From Thermicanus aegyptius DSM 12793 (lineage in GTDB: Bacteria > Bacillota > Bacilli > Thermicanales > Thermicanaceae): a DNA stretch of 64,000 bases. Under the pieces are notes generated by a model that worked only from the letters and a program-made list of their open reading frames with translations, made no database searches and was not told the DNA's origin. Shown here in pieces: positions 44,421 to 52,533 of this stretch (the first letter of the stretch is position 1; each line of letters starts with the position of its first letter). Position numbers and translations under genes: made by a program. The stretch covers positions 3,464,136 to 3,528,135 of the forward strand of contig NZ_KI783301.1 in the NCBI RefSeq assembly GCF_000510645.1, given 5' to 3'.

Positions 44421-44756
44421 CGCTCACATTATGAGCGCCATAGGACTGCACGAATTGTGCATCCCTTATCTTTGCAATCATGAAAAGGGTACCCATAAAG
44501 TGAGTACCCTCTCTTTTTGGAGGTAATCCTAACATGGGAATACCTTTCATTGGGTTGCTCAAAATTGAGCTTACCACACCAAGAAGGGTGTCCAAATATT
44601 GTGGACATCCTATTTGTTACTCAATGGATAAGGGAGATGTTTTTAAACCCCATCCTTGGTTGACTCCTCAAAATTGAGGAGTCGTAATTCATGGTTGAGG
44701 ATGTATTTTCAATATACGTCCTAAAGGGGGTCGTGAAACGCTAGGTCCTTATCCAT
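44421..44756. repeat. array of seven short hairpins upstream of int
   Basis: Non-coding 406-bp gap (44355-44760) packed with inverted repeats: 44421-44437 (CGCTCA/TGAGCG), 44447-44461 (TGCAC/GTGCA), 44486-44510 (AGGGTAC/GTACCCT), 44557-44570 (GCTCAA/TTGAGC), 44586-44610 (GGGTGTCCA/TGGACATCC), 44662-44683 (GACTCCTCAA/TTGAGGAGTC), 44699-44721 (GGATGTAT/ATACGTCC). Several loops are AA, AATT or ATT; outer arms often read GGGT...ATCC. A longer pair ATGGATAAGG (44624-44633)/CCTTATCCAT (44747-44756) encloses the last two. An eighth relative is at 48466-48480. Function unknown. Confidence 0.7.
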
Positions 44757-44760
44757 TTCC

Positions 44761-45309
44761 CTACCCTTCCCCTGCTGCCCGGCTTAATAACTCCATCCAT
44801 TCCTCCCAGGCCTCCTCCTTGTTCTCCCGATCCTTCTTCTCCTCGTTGGCTACAAGAGCATCCAGGTCTACTTCCGGCCTTTCCCCTGTGAGCATCTCAT
44901 AAATCCTGCGAAGAGCGGTAATCTTAATCCGCCAAAATTGCTTTAAAGGTATCCCAAGTATTTCCGCTATGGTCGAATCGTAATTAAAATCGCATCGTAA
45001 ATAGGCCAAGTAGAGGACTTTATATTCCATCTCAGAAAGCAGATCCAGCGCTGTTTGAATCGTTCGTATATCCTCCTCCAGCCATTCCAGCTTCTTTAAG
45101 AGGCTTTCCCTGGCTTCTTCCGTATGGATGGCCACGGTTTCCACAATGGAAGAGGGAAGCCCTTTTCCTCTCGGCATCCCATCCAGGGTGACGGCTTTTA
45201 CGCCGGTGTCACCGTCTAAGGCTTTTAATTCCAAGAGAATATCTTCTCTCCTCTGATCCCTGGCCGCATAGAACCTGAGCTGTGATTCGGTCCAATGAAT
45301 CCAGTCCAC
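44761..45309 (-). CDS. ArpU/RinA-like phage regulator (sigma-like C-terminus)
   Basis: 182 residues. The middle is a long helical region (EEARESLLKKLEWLEEDIRTIQTALDLL) followed by a sigma-70 region-4-like HTH (EYKVLYLAYLRCDFNYDSTIAEILGI, then FWRIKITALRRIYEML), the plan of ArpU/RinA-family late-gene regulators in Gram-positive phages. Acidic C-terminal tail. Last gene of the leftward head operon; possibly controls that operon or its helper. Family assignment is by pattern, not by clear motif. Confidence 0.6.
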   Translation of the reverse strand: MDWIHWTESQLRFYAARDQRREDILLELKALDGDTGVKAVTLDGMPRGKGLPSSIVETVAIHTEEARESLLKKLEWLEEDIRTIQTALDLLSEMEYKVLYLAYLRCDFNYDSTIAEILGIPLKQFWRIKITALRRIYEMLTGERPEVDLDALVANEEKKDRENKEEAWEEWMELLSRAAGEG

Positions 45310-45323
45310 ATCCCTCGGCCTCC

Positions 45324-45545
45324 TTACCTCTGCCTAAGATCGGTCTTGAGATAGTCCAGAAGAGCATTCCTCATATCGGATAAGCAGTAATAGACCTGCC
45401 GGCCAAGTTCCTCCAAGTCATTCTTGGTGAGGTATTCATCCTTATGAGTCTGTTCAAAGGTCTCAACGTCAAACTGTACCTCTAGCCGGAAGTTTTCCAG
45501 GGCATCATTTAACCGCCGATCCAGCTTCTTATACTCCCCTATCAT
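45324..45545 (-). CDS. hypothetical phage protein
   Basis: 73 residues, mostly charged helices (KKLDRRLNDALENFRLEVQFDVE; LGRQVYYCLSDMRNALLDYLK). I do not recognise it. It lies 11 bp after the head-closure gene and 14 bp before the ArpU-like gene in one operon. Confidence 0.65.
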   Translation of the reverse strand: MIGEYKKLDRRLNDALENFRLEVQFDVETFEQTHKDEYLTKNDLEELGRQVYYCLSDMRNALLDYLKTDLRQR

Positions 45546-45556
45546 GGTCTAGCCTC

Positions 45557-45880
45557 CTAATTGAGACTATAGGCATAGATTCGTAAATCCTGTTTGTTCC
45601 CCTCAAAGTCGTCGATCCGGGTAATGCTGTACTCTTTCCCACGGAAAAGGATCTTCATGGATGGATGAATATCATTCCGCCAATTGATCTCAAAGATGGC
45701 CTCTACTTTGTAATTCACCTGAGCCGCTCCAAAAAATTCATCGGCTGAGGCCTGCCGGTAATAGGCCCAGATGTTTTCTCCTCCCGGGAGAGGCTCCCAA
45801 ACGCTAATCAATTGGCCATACTCATCATAATACCCATTGTTTTGTAAAATCGTGATCTTCTTATCCTTAAGCCTTGGCAT
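45557..45880 (-). CDS. phage head closure/head-tail adaptor protein
   Basis: 107 residues of the SPP1 gp16/HK97 gp7-like stopper family: all-beta with MPRLKDKKITILQNNGYYDEYGQ, WAYYRQASADEFFGAAQV, and MKILFRGKEYSITRIDDFEG. In tailed phages this protein closes the filled head and offers the docking face for the tail; in a tail-less island it is the piece that must fit the helper's tail. AGGAGG precedes the ATG at 45880. The 154 bp between this gene and terL hold nothing I can identify. Confidence 0.85.
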   Translation of the reverse strand: MPRLKDKKITILQNNGYYDEYGQLISVWEPLPGGENIWAYYRQASADEFFGAAQVNYKVEAIFEINWRNDIHPSMKILFRGKEYSITRIDDFEGNKQDLRIYAYSLN

Positions 45881-46034
45881 TCTATCGCCTCCTAAAATCG
45901 TTTCTAACGGCTTTTTTATGTCCTCCTAAGGTTTTTCTTGGAAAGGAAGATACGTTCAGAGCGGTCTTGAAACCCTCTTAGAATCATGATCTAACGGCCC
46001 GTTAGGTCATCGACTCGCTCAGGGCTTCTCTCCC

Positions 46035-47675
46035 CTATAGCGCTCTTAGAAACTCTTCGTAATGCTCAAAGAGGCCCACATAGGCATCTAGGAGACTGGC
46101 TGCGCCGTCTATCCTCATCTTCGCCGCTTGGTTCTTAACCGGTACAATATTCCCGTTCCGGTCGGTCTGTACGCCTACATTGGTAAGATTCCACTTTAAG
46201 ATGGGATGGTTGTTATAATTGATCCTCTTCGCTTGGAGATCCGCTCCCATCATCTGCATGGGGAGGCTTAGGGTCTTGGCTCCCTGGATTGCCCTCACCA
46301 TCTTAAAACCATAGCTCTCCATCTCCTCTACCCAATATTTGGCGGAATAGGAGTCATAGTAAATCCACAGGGGGGTAATGTCGTAGTCATGGAGCATCTC
46401 CAAAAACCAAGCGGTTACATCGCTATAATTGATGGTGTTCCCGTTACAAAGTCTTAAAAGGCCCTGCTGATACCATTTGTCATAAGGGATCTTGTCCAAC
46501 TGAACCCTCTTCTCAAAGTTCTCCCTGGGGAGCCAATACATTTGATGGACGTATCTTTTCTCCGTCTCCTTATCCAAGAAGAGCAGGGTGGCTGCGGTAA
46601 GGTCTGTGGTAATGCTGAGATCCGCTCCGCCTATGGCATAGGAGCCTCTAAATCGCTCCAGGTCGAAGGTCTCCTCGTTGTTAATGTCCTGGAAGGAGAG
46701 CCAAGCGCTGCTTACGGTCTCCCGGATGTTAAAGTCCTTGGTGAGGAGGCCGCTTATATCTTTGGGGCTGTTCTTTGCCTTCTCTACCTTCTGGAGGAGA
46801 TCCTCCATCTTCTTGATCGTCCCTAGTCCTGGATTCGCCTTCTGCCACTTGGTGGGGTCAAGCCACTCCTCCCGGTCATCCAACTCGTAGAGAATGGGGA
46901 GGAAGGTGTCATCCTGGAAGATCCCGTCCACAATCCCACAGGCGTAGGAGTACATATCGTCAAAGATGGATTCCCGGATGAATCCCGCTGTGGTTATCAT
47001 GATGAGAAGCGGCTGCCGCCTTGCGCTCATACTCTGTTTCATAACCTCGTAAAGGTTCCGGTCTTTCACGCCGTGCAGTTCGTCCATAATCACGCAATGC
47101 GCATTCAGGCCGTCAAGGGTGTCGCTGTTCTTTCCTAAGGGTTTGAAAGAGGAGAGGGTGGCAGGGAAGTAAAGGTCCGCCTTACGCTTTTTAATGTGCC
47201 TGGAAAGATCGGGGGATTGCTTCACCATGTTATGGGTCTCCTCGAAGATGAGGGCTGCCTGATCCTTCTTTGTGGCCGTGCTGTAGATCATCGCTCCGCC
47301 CTCGCCGTCGGCAATCATCATGTAAAGAGCAATCCCGGCTAACAGAGAGCTTTTCCCGTTCTTCCTCGCCACATAGAACAGGCTCTCCCGGTATCGCCTA
47401 AGCCCGGTCTCGGGGTGGATAAATCCGAATAAGGCAGAGATATAAGCTTTCTGGAATAATTCCAGCTTGAGCGGTTTCCCTGCCCATTCCCCCTTACTGT
47501 GCTTACAAAACGTCTCAATAAACTGGATGGGACGGTTGGCCTTCTCTTCATCGAAGAGGTATTTCCCAGGGTTCCTGATCTCGTCCACAAGCTTCTGATA
47601 CTGTTTCCTTACCCTCTTAGATACCAATACCTTTCCGCTTTCAATGGCCTCCCAGTATTGGAGAACATAATTCAT
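46035..47675 (-). CDS. terL: terminase large subunit
   Basis: DNA-packaging motor and nuclease, 546 residues, full length. ATPase: Walker A RKNGKS (104-109) and Walker B VIMDEL (195-200). Nuclease: acidic residues in GGADLSITTDLTA, WIYYDSYSAKYWVEEME and RIDGAASLLDAY. HK97/P27-associated class. Only 2 bp separate it from terS. Confidence 0.95.
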   Translation of the reverse strand: MNYVLQYWEAIESGKVLVSKRVRKQYQKLVDEIRNPGKYLFDEEKANRPIQFIETFCKHSKGEWAGKPLKLELFQKAYISALFGFIHPETGLRRYRESLFYVARKNGKSSLLAGIALYMMIADGEGGAMIYSTATKKDQAALIFEETHNMVKQSPDLSRHIKKRKADLYFPATLSSFKPLGKNSDTLDGLNAHCVIMDELHGVKDRNLYEVMKQSMSARRQPLLIMITTAGFIRESIFDDMYSYACGIVDGIFQDDTFLPILYELDDREEWLDPTKWQKANPGLGTIKKMEDLLQKVEKAKNSPKDISGLLTKDFNIRETVSSAWLSFQDINNEETFDLERFRGSYAIGGADLSITTDLTAATLLFLDKETEKRYVHQMYWLPRENFEKRVQLDKIPYDKWYQQGLLRLCNGNTINYSDVTAWFLEMLHDYDITPLWIYYDSYSAKYWVEEMESYGFKMVRAIQGAKTLSLPMQMMGADLQAKRINYNNHPILKWNLTNVGVQTDRNGNIVPVKNQAAKMRIDGAASLLDAYVGLFEHYEEFLRAL

Positions 47676-47677
47676 TC

Positions 47678-48022
47678 TTAATTCCCCTTGATGAAGTCTA
47701 GGAGGGGATCGTCTTTCTTCTTTTCGGTCTTAGGGAGGAGGTCTGTTAGCTGCTTATAGGTATTGTTGTAATTCTTGAGGGTGACGTTGTAGGCCTTTAG
47801 GGCCGGGTGTTCCCTGAGAAACTGCTGCTTTCCCTGTTTAAACATGGCGGTAGGGCCCTGCTCTTCAATCTGCTGCTTCAGGGTATTCAGGGTCTTCTGC
47901 ATAAACTCCAGTTCGCCATAGAGGCTCTTGGCAATGGGAAGCTTATCCTCAGGAACCAATTTCAAAATGTCCTTAAGTTTCTTCATCTCATTAGAAATGT
48001 TGGTCACCTTGGCTAATGTCAT
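47678..48022 (-). CDS. terS: terminase small subunit (P27 family)
   Basis: 114 residues; recognises the packaging site and hands DNA to TerL. The P27-family ending HPALKAYNVTLKNYNNTYKQLTDLL is clear, preceded by a helical N-terminal half. Sits between HNH and TerL, the standard cos-packaging group. Confidence 0.88.
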   Translation of the reverse strand: MTLAKVTNISNEMKKLKDILKLVPEDKLPIAKSLYGELEFMQKTLNTLKQQIEEQGPTAMFKQGKQQFLREHPALKAYNVTLKNYNNTYKQLTDLLPKTEKKKDDPLLDFIKGN

Positions 48023-48102
48023 GGTAAATCCTACCTTTCTTGGTAATCGTTTATCTCTCCCAATATATGGAATACAAGGGAGAGGTTTTGTGAGGGCCCG
48101 CG

Positions 48103-48139
48103 CCGGTCCCCAGGCGGTTAGCCTGCTGCACTGGACCGG
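48103..48139. repeat. GC-rich nested inverted repeat, candidate cos or terminator-like site
   Basis: CCGGTCC (48103-48109) pairs with GGACCGG (48133-48139), enclosing a second hairpin CAGGC/GCCTG. It spans the HNH stop codon and lies next to terS. GC-rich compared with its surroundings; HNH-TerS-TerL phages often have cos nearby. No T-run in either direction. Confidence 0.4.
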
Positions 48140-48432
48140 GGGGAGTCAATTTGGATTAGATTTCCATTTACGTCAAAGGTTAATCCATCGGCTGTGATTT
48201 GGCTGCCATGAATACAATTATGGCATTCATGACACAAGGCCATTAGGTTATCCCAGTTTAACGTCACATAAGGGTCATCAATGTTTTCCGGTGTGATGGG
48301 ATTCTTATGGTGAACAATAACCGCCAATCCCCCGCAACGTTCACAGATATAGTGTCGGCTCTTCAAGAAGCCATCCCTGCACTTGATCCAGGCTCTGCTT
48401 TTATAGAACGCTTTCGCATAGTCCTGAGCCAT
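48118..48432 (-). CDS. HNH endonuclease (packaging-associated)
   Basis: 104 residues. HNH core with zinc cysteines: CERCGGLAVIVHHKNPITPENIDD, then NLMALCHECHNCIHG. HNH proteins beside terS/terL stimulate cos cleavage by the terminase in several cos phages. ATG 48432 (MAQDYAKAFYKSRAW) with AGGAGG 10 bases upstream is chosen over ATG 48471, which lies inside a hairpin. Confidence 0.92.
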   Translation of the reverse strand: MAQDYAKAFYKSRAWIKCRDGFLKSRHYICERCGGLAVIVHHKNPITPENIDDPYVTLNWDNLMALCHECHNCIHGSQITADGLTFDVNGNLIQIDSPRSSAAG

Positions 48433-48465
48433 TGGCCTTGCTCCTCCTTTTGGGCTAACAGGGGT

Positions 48466-48480
48466 GCTCATTATGTGAGC
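48466..48480. repeat. hairpin upstream of the HNH gene
   Basis: GCTCA/TGAGC with loop TTATG, extendable with outer GGGT/ATCC. On the reverse strand it reads GCTCACATAATGAGC, one base different from GCTCACATTATGAGC at 44422-44436. It lies in the connector-HNH gap and may set HNH expression. Confidence 0.6.
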
Positions 48481-48513
48481 ATCCTTTTGGTTACCTGTAG
48501 TAGGTGGCCCGCC

Positions 48514-48792
48514 TTAGGGTAAAGTTCTTCCTATCGCCGTTAAGGCGGTGAGAAGGCTGTCGATGGTTTTCTTTAACCGTTCGGTGTCCGGCCCTTGTGG
48601 GTTATACCACAGTTCCAAGATAAACTTAGCGGTGGTCTTGGCTAATGGGTGGATCGGTTCCGTTTCCCAGTTCTTTCCTGTTGATACTTCCAGGTAATGA
48701 GGGATTGCCTCTAGTAATGGAACCAAGATCACATCATTATCCGGTCCATCTACCCTGACGGCATCCCTGGCCTCTTCGATGGTGAGGATCAT
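48514..48792 (-). CDS. head-tail connector protein (HK97 gp6-like)
   Basis: 92 residues with the Phage_connect_1/gp6 pattern: MILTIEEARDAVRVDGPDND at the start, then helices LLEAIPHYLEVSTGKNW and AKFILELWYNP. Forms the ring below the portal. It follows the capsid gene, as in HK97-type modules. Confidence 0.9.
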   Translation of the reverse strand: MILTIEEARDAVRVDGPDNDVILVPLLEAIPHYLEVSTGKNWETEPIHPLAKTTAKFILELWYNPQGPDTERLKKTIDSLLTALTAIGRTLP

Positions 48793-48857
48793 GGTATCAC
48801 TCCTTTATGAAAAGGGGATACCAGCGTTTACACTGATACCCCCTTGGTTAGAATGGA

Positions 48858-50087
48858 TTAAGCTGTCGCCCTGGAGAGTTTCACAAAGGCCTCGCTTACC
48901 AAAGGCTTGGTATCGGCAATAGCCATTGCCCGGTAGTCAATAAGCCCGCTCGTGAATCCAGATTCCCGGCTTACTTCAATCATGATCCCTTGAGGGAGAT
49001 TGTATCCAAGGTATTGGAAGTTCCCCAGGAGAATCACGTCATCGGGGATGAAGTCATCCACTACCACAGGGCGGCCTAGGATATACCCAATCCCTTCCGT
49101 CTTAGGATCTGTGATGAAGATGGGTCTTCCCTGGCTATCCTCCAGGCCATAAACCAGGTTATACAGGGTAGCGTTGTTCATCGCAAAGGCGGATCCTCCT
49201 GCATACCCTCTCTTGAGCATAGCCATCATCTTGGTAAAGTCCTTATAGGTCGGGGTTCCGTTAAGCGGGAAGGTAAAGCTGTTGGTTTCGTCCCAGGTGA
49301 TCCCGGTTAATACGCCGGTCCCCTGATTGACTCCGGTTCCGTTCACCAAAGCATCCGCAATGGTTTCCATCACGCTTGCGTTAAGCTCCTGAATGAGGTA
49401 GGCCTCAAAGGCGCTAATAGAAGTCCGGCTTACGGCTGCGCTCATGGAGAAGATCTTCAGGATCTCATAAGCGTTAAAGCTAATGTTGGTAGTGGTAAGG
49501 CTCTGGCGGTCTACCACGGTTCCCTCCGTATGCCATGCCGCCTTGGTTGCAGGGGTCCCGATGGGTACGGATACCTTGGCCGGCAGGTTGAAGTTCCTGG
49601 CCACGCTGATTAAACCGCCCATTTCCCGTGCCTTGCTAATCACTTCATTCAGGGTGACGGTGGGGAGAACGGCTGCGCTATTGGTGGTCGTGTTGAACGC
49701 ATCGGCCCTCCGTTCCGTCTCCATGAGCTCCTTGGCCCTGTTAAAGACCTTGGTCTCAAGATCGGTCATCTTCTGTCCCAGGAGGTTCTTGAAGAAGGCG
49801 CTGCGGTACTCCTGGCTTGCGAAGAGATCCCCTTCCGGCAAGCGGTCCTTTACCTGAAAGCTCATGCCGGTTACAGGGTTAAAAGACTGTCCTTGAGGAG
49901 CTTTACTCCGCTCCTCGATGTTCTTTTTGGCCTCCTTCAGGCCATCCAGTTCAATGTTTAAGGCCTGAATGTCGGCATTGGGGTCCGTGTCAATGATCTT
50001 GCCGATCTCTTGCGCCCGTTGTTCAATCTGGGCAAGGGTATAGTTCCGGTAAAAGTTAAACGCTTCTTGAACGGTATTAAATTTCAT
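48858..50087 (-). CDS. HK97-fold major capsid protein
   Basis: 409 residues. N-terminal coiled-coil delta domain (about 1-70, LAQIEQRAQEIGKIIDTDP through KEAKKNIEERS) acts as scaffold and is normally removed by the protease; then the capsid fold with SVPIGTPATKAAWHTEG, E-loop and the typical ending RESGFTSGLIDYRAMAIADTKPLVSEAFVKL. No scaffold gene is needed. Intact. Confidence 0.94.
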   Translation of the reverse strand: MKFNTVQEAFNFYRNYTLAQIEQRAQEIGKIIDTDPNADIQALNIELDGLKEAKKNIEERSKAPQGQSFNPVTGMSFQVKDRLPEGDLFASQEYRSAFFKNLLGQKMTDLETKVFNRAKELMETERRADAFNTTTNSAAVLPTVTLNEVISKAREMGGLISVARNFNLPAKVSVPIGTPATKAAWHTEGTVVDRQSLTTTNISFNAYEILKIFSMSAAVSRTSISAFEAYLIQELNASVMETIADALVNGTGVNQGTGVLTGITWDETNSFTFPLNGTPTYKDFTKMMAMLKRGYAGGSAFAMNNATLYNLVYGLEDSQGRPIFITDPKTEGIGYILGRPVVVDDFIPDDVILLGNFQYLGYNLPQGIMIEVSRESGFTSGLIDYRAMAIADTKPLVSEAFVKLSRATA

Positions 50088-50089
50088 GG

Positions 50090-50659
50090 TTAAATGCTCC
50101 TCCTTAGGATCTGATGGATTTTAATTTTCGCCGCTGCCCTCTCCGGGGATTTGAGTTTCTCCCGCATCCCTAGAATGGCGGTTCTCGCCTCCACGGATGT
50201 TTGGGGATAGGCAGGAAAGGGGGTAATGGACACTTCATAGACTTTCTCAATTCGGGTAATGGTTCGGGTGTTCGTGATCGGGTCAAAGGTGCTGCCGCCC
50301 TCTGGGACCTTAAACGCAAAGCTCATGCCCGATAGATCGCCTCTCCGTACTGCCGTATGGATGGCTCTTGCTTCTTCGGTATCGGGGAGATGAGCCACCA
50401 TCCTTAAGCCTGCCGGCTCGATGGTAAGTTTCATCGTCTTTGGAGTTCTCGCCAAGGGGATCTTGGAGAGGTCGTGATTATATATTAAACGGGTATCGCT
50501 CAGGTCTGCCGAATCCAGAGCGCCGCGTTTAATCACTTCGGTATATTCGCCAAAGGCCTCTTGAATGGTCGTTGGCTGTTCAAACACAATGGGATAGCCT
50601 TCAAGGATCAGATCGTTTCCTTCGGCTGCCCGGATCTCTGCAGTCCTAATTTCCTTCAT
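50090..50659 (-). CDS. HK97-type prohead protease
   Basis: 189 residues of peptidase family U35/S78: LEGYPIVFEQPT, catalytic His in YNHDLSKIPLAR, catalytic Ser in GDLSGMSFAF. Processes the capsid delta domain during head maturation. ATG 50659 (MKEIRTAEIRAAEG) has GAGGAAG upstream; GTG 50674 is less likely. Ends 2 bp before the capsid start. Confidence 0.93.
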   Translation of the reverse strand: MKEIRTAEIRAAEGNDLILEGYPIVFEQPTTIQEAFGEYTEVIKRGALDSADLSDTRLIYNHDLSKIPLARTPKTMKLTIEPAGLRMVAHLPDTEEARAIHTAVRRGDLSGMSFAFKVPEGGSTFDPITNTRTITRIEKVYEVSITPFPAYPQTSVEARTAILGMREKLKSPERAAAKIKIHQILRRSI

Positions 50660-50732
50660 TGTGATCTTCCTCACTTTCGGTTGATTCTAATTCGGATTCA
50701 ATCTCCAGGATGATCTCCGTTAATTTACTCAT
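50646..50732 (-). CDS. 28-residue acidic peptide between portal and protease
   Basis: An 87-bp frame with an excellent site (GGAGG, 5 bases, ATG 50732). Translation starts MSKLTEIILEIESELESTES and ends in an acidic tail EEDHNEGN; about a third of residues are Glu/Asp. Its start overlaps the portal end by 8 bp and its end overlaps the protease start by 14 bp, so it can couple translation of the two, whether or not the peptide has its own role. Confidence 0.6.
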   Translation of the reverse strand: MSKLTEIILEIESELESTESEEDHNEGN

Positions 50733-51912
50733 TGTTACCTCCTAACTGGTATTGGTCGGCCTTCTCTGCGCTCACCACGTTAAGGGTCTGTAAGCGTCTA
50801 TCCCCATCCTCCACGGATGGGAGGTTCAGGATCTCCAAGGCTTGGTTGATGGTAAACAGGCCAAGGGGCATGAGCTCCTTCAGGATGTTGGTTTTGGTCG
50901 TGTTGCTCGCAAACTGAAGCCTGTTGCTCTCCAAGAGAATGGAATTCCCAAAGGCTTGTTCCCTGGGCGTAAAGAGCTTGTCCGTAAGTTCCAGGGAGAA
51001 TTGAAGGGCTAAAGGCTCGATCACGGATTCATAGAAGGCGGCCCATTCCTCCTCGTTGTAGGTGGAATTGACGATCTTCTCAGAGATCCCTAGGTAGTCA
51101 TAGATCTTTTGCTTTACGGCCTGGAGCTGTTTGTCGTCTATGCTATAGGGTTTAAGCTCTAAGGGAATGTACTCCGATTTGGAATCTAAGGCCGCAATCC
51201 CTCCAGCGTTGGTGATGGTCAAATAATCGTTGATGAAGGCTTCTTTCTCGGCTTTAAGCTTCTCCGGGGAGAGGACCTGCTGGAATTTGAGGATTCCTCG
51301 GATGGTCGCATTGGCCCGGATGGCATTTTTAAGGCCTTCATTCTGGGTATGGGCCAAGTCCAGGGTGGGGAGGATGGCCGTATTCGGATCTCCCAATAAA
51401 TCGTTCCCGTTGAAGTGCCGCCTTACGGTAAACACTTCTGAAAAAGGCAGGGTGACTTCCTGTCCGCCGGAAAATACGAATCTAGCGTAAAGCGTTCCGG
51501 TCGCATCCATGAGGTATTCCATGCTCAAGGGACGTAACGGCCATATGGCTTGTAGATTACCTCTCTCGTCCTTCTGGAGATAGGCAAAGGCATTGTTGAA
51601 CAGGTAGTAATGGGTGGTAAGTTTATAGAGCAGGTCATAGGCGGTCATATACGGGTTCGGCCTCACTTGGAGGATCCGGTTTAAGAAGCTGTCCCCAGGC
51701 CTTCTCTGTCCTCCCATCGTAACCACGTGAGAGGCTTTCAGTTTAGCAGCGTTCCGGGCAATCGCATCCACGGCCGCCCGGTAAATGTCGCTCTCATAGG
51801 CATCTCCAGAGAAGGGAGTGAAGGTGGCCGGGCTTCCGCTCATCACGTCCACACGGTCTACCCTGGACGGTTCTTTCTTTCGGTTGAATAGTCTTTGTAG
51901 AAGATTAGGCAT
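50725..51912 (-). CDS. phage portal protein
   Basis: 395 residues of the HK97-type portal family: MPNLLQRLFNRKKE start, AVDAIARNAAKLKASHVV, RPNPYMTAYDLLYKLTTHYYLFNNAFAYL, and the LGISEKIVNSTYNEEEWAAFYESVIEPLA segment. Twelve copies form the DNA entry vertex. Ribosome site TTAGGAGG 7 bases before the ATG. Confidence 0.95.
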   Translation of the reverse strand: MPNLLQRLFNRKKEPSRVDRVDVMSGSPATFTPFSGDAYESDIYRAAVDAIARNAAKLKASHVVTMGGQRRPGDSFLNRILQVRPNPYMTAYDLLYKLTTHYYLFNNAFAYLQKDERGNLQAIWPLRPLSMEYLMDATGTLYARFVFSGGQEVTLPFSEVFTVRRHFNGNDLLGDPNTAILPTLDLAHTQNEGLKNAIRANATIRGILKFQQVLSPEKLKAEKEAFINDYLTITNAGGIAALDSKSEYIPLELKPYSIDDKQLQAVKQKIYDYLGISEKIVNSTYNEEEWAAFYESVIEPLALQFSLELTDKLFTPREQAFGNSILLESNRLQFASNTTKTNILKELMPLGLFTINQALEILNLPSVEDGDRRLQTLNVVSAEKADQYQLGGNNE

Positions 51913-51977
51913 TTTATACCCTCCTAAGAATATTTTAACTCATATTCTAAAAAATATCAACTAAGGTAATTATTAAC

Positions 51978-52208
51978 TTAAGATAAATCTAAGAATTCAT
52001 TTCCGCTTTTCATAAACGACAATAGTCTTAAGATAGCTCCTCGCTTATGCTCTTTAGGCACTTTGATAATCAAAATCCCCCTATCATCCCCGTTGAAAAA
52101 AGCATAGATTCCATTCGGTCGATATGGATTATCTCCTTCGGTCCAAATAAGCATCTCTGCCTTTGATAAATCTACAAGTTTTTCATCTGGTGTAAGTACC
52201 CATTTCAT
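51978..52208 (-). CDS. hypothetical island protein
   Basis: 76 residues, soluble, starting MKWVLTPDEKLVDLSKAEML, with a central beta-rich part (GIYAFFNGDDRGILIIKVPKEH). Unrecognised. Between the iteron array and the portal gene, so first gene of the head operon or last of the replication group. Confidence 0.6.
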   Translation of the reverse strand: MKWVLTPDEKLVDLSKAEMLIWTEGDNPYRPNGIYAFFNGDDRGILIIKVPKEHKRGAILRLLSFMKSGNEFLDLS

Positions 52209-52295
52209 TTTTTGCCGTCTCCCTTCTTATTTTTAATTCCATTTACTTACAATACTTCCAACACACATTCTTACCTCTTACTTTCATATCCGTTA

Positions 52296-52510
52296 CTTAG
52301 TCGACACTCGACACTTTATCGCTAATTGCTTGATACATAAGGCTTTATAGCCATTTTTCTTGGTCGACGATACGTCGACACTTTGTCGACACTTTCTCAA
52401 AAACCTAGCTAAACTGTCGAGTAACTGTCGACTATTTGTCGAGTTCAAAAAATCGCTTAAACATCTTGTTTGATAAGGTTTTTTTAAAAAACTGTCGAGT
52501 GTCGAGTAAG
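52296..52510. repeat. iteron array, candidate island replication origin
   Basis: The gap 52209-52533 holds ten GTCGA-type units. Two triplets are phased at exactly 11 bp (52363, 52374, 52385 and 52416, 52427, 52438). A pair 7 bp apart lies at each end (52300/52307 and 52494/52501); these end blocks, 52296-52316 and 52490-52510, are inverted copies of each other at 19 of 21 positions. An AT-rich stretch (52446-52490) lies inside. Directly downstream of the primase gene. Confidence 0.75.
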
Positions 52511-52533
52511 TGTTGATATATATAGCTCAAAGC

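Noticed and set aside
44401..44595. A 64-codon leftward frame in the hairpin region
   Set aside because: No ribosome-binding site, composition follows the inverted repeats, no recognisable protein pattern.
44421..44756. CRISPR array
   Set aside because: Units are inverted, not direct, repeats; spacing is irregular and stems differ between units; no cas genes.
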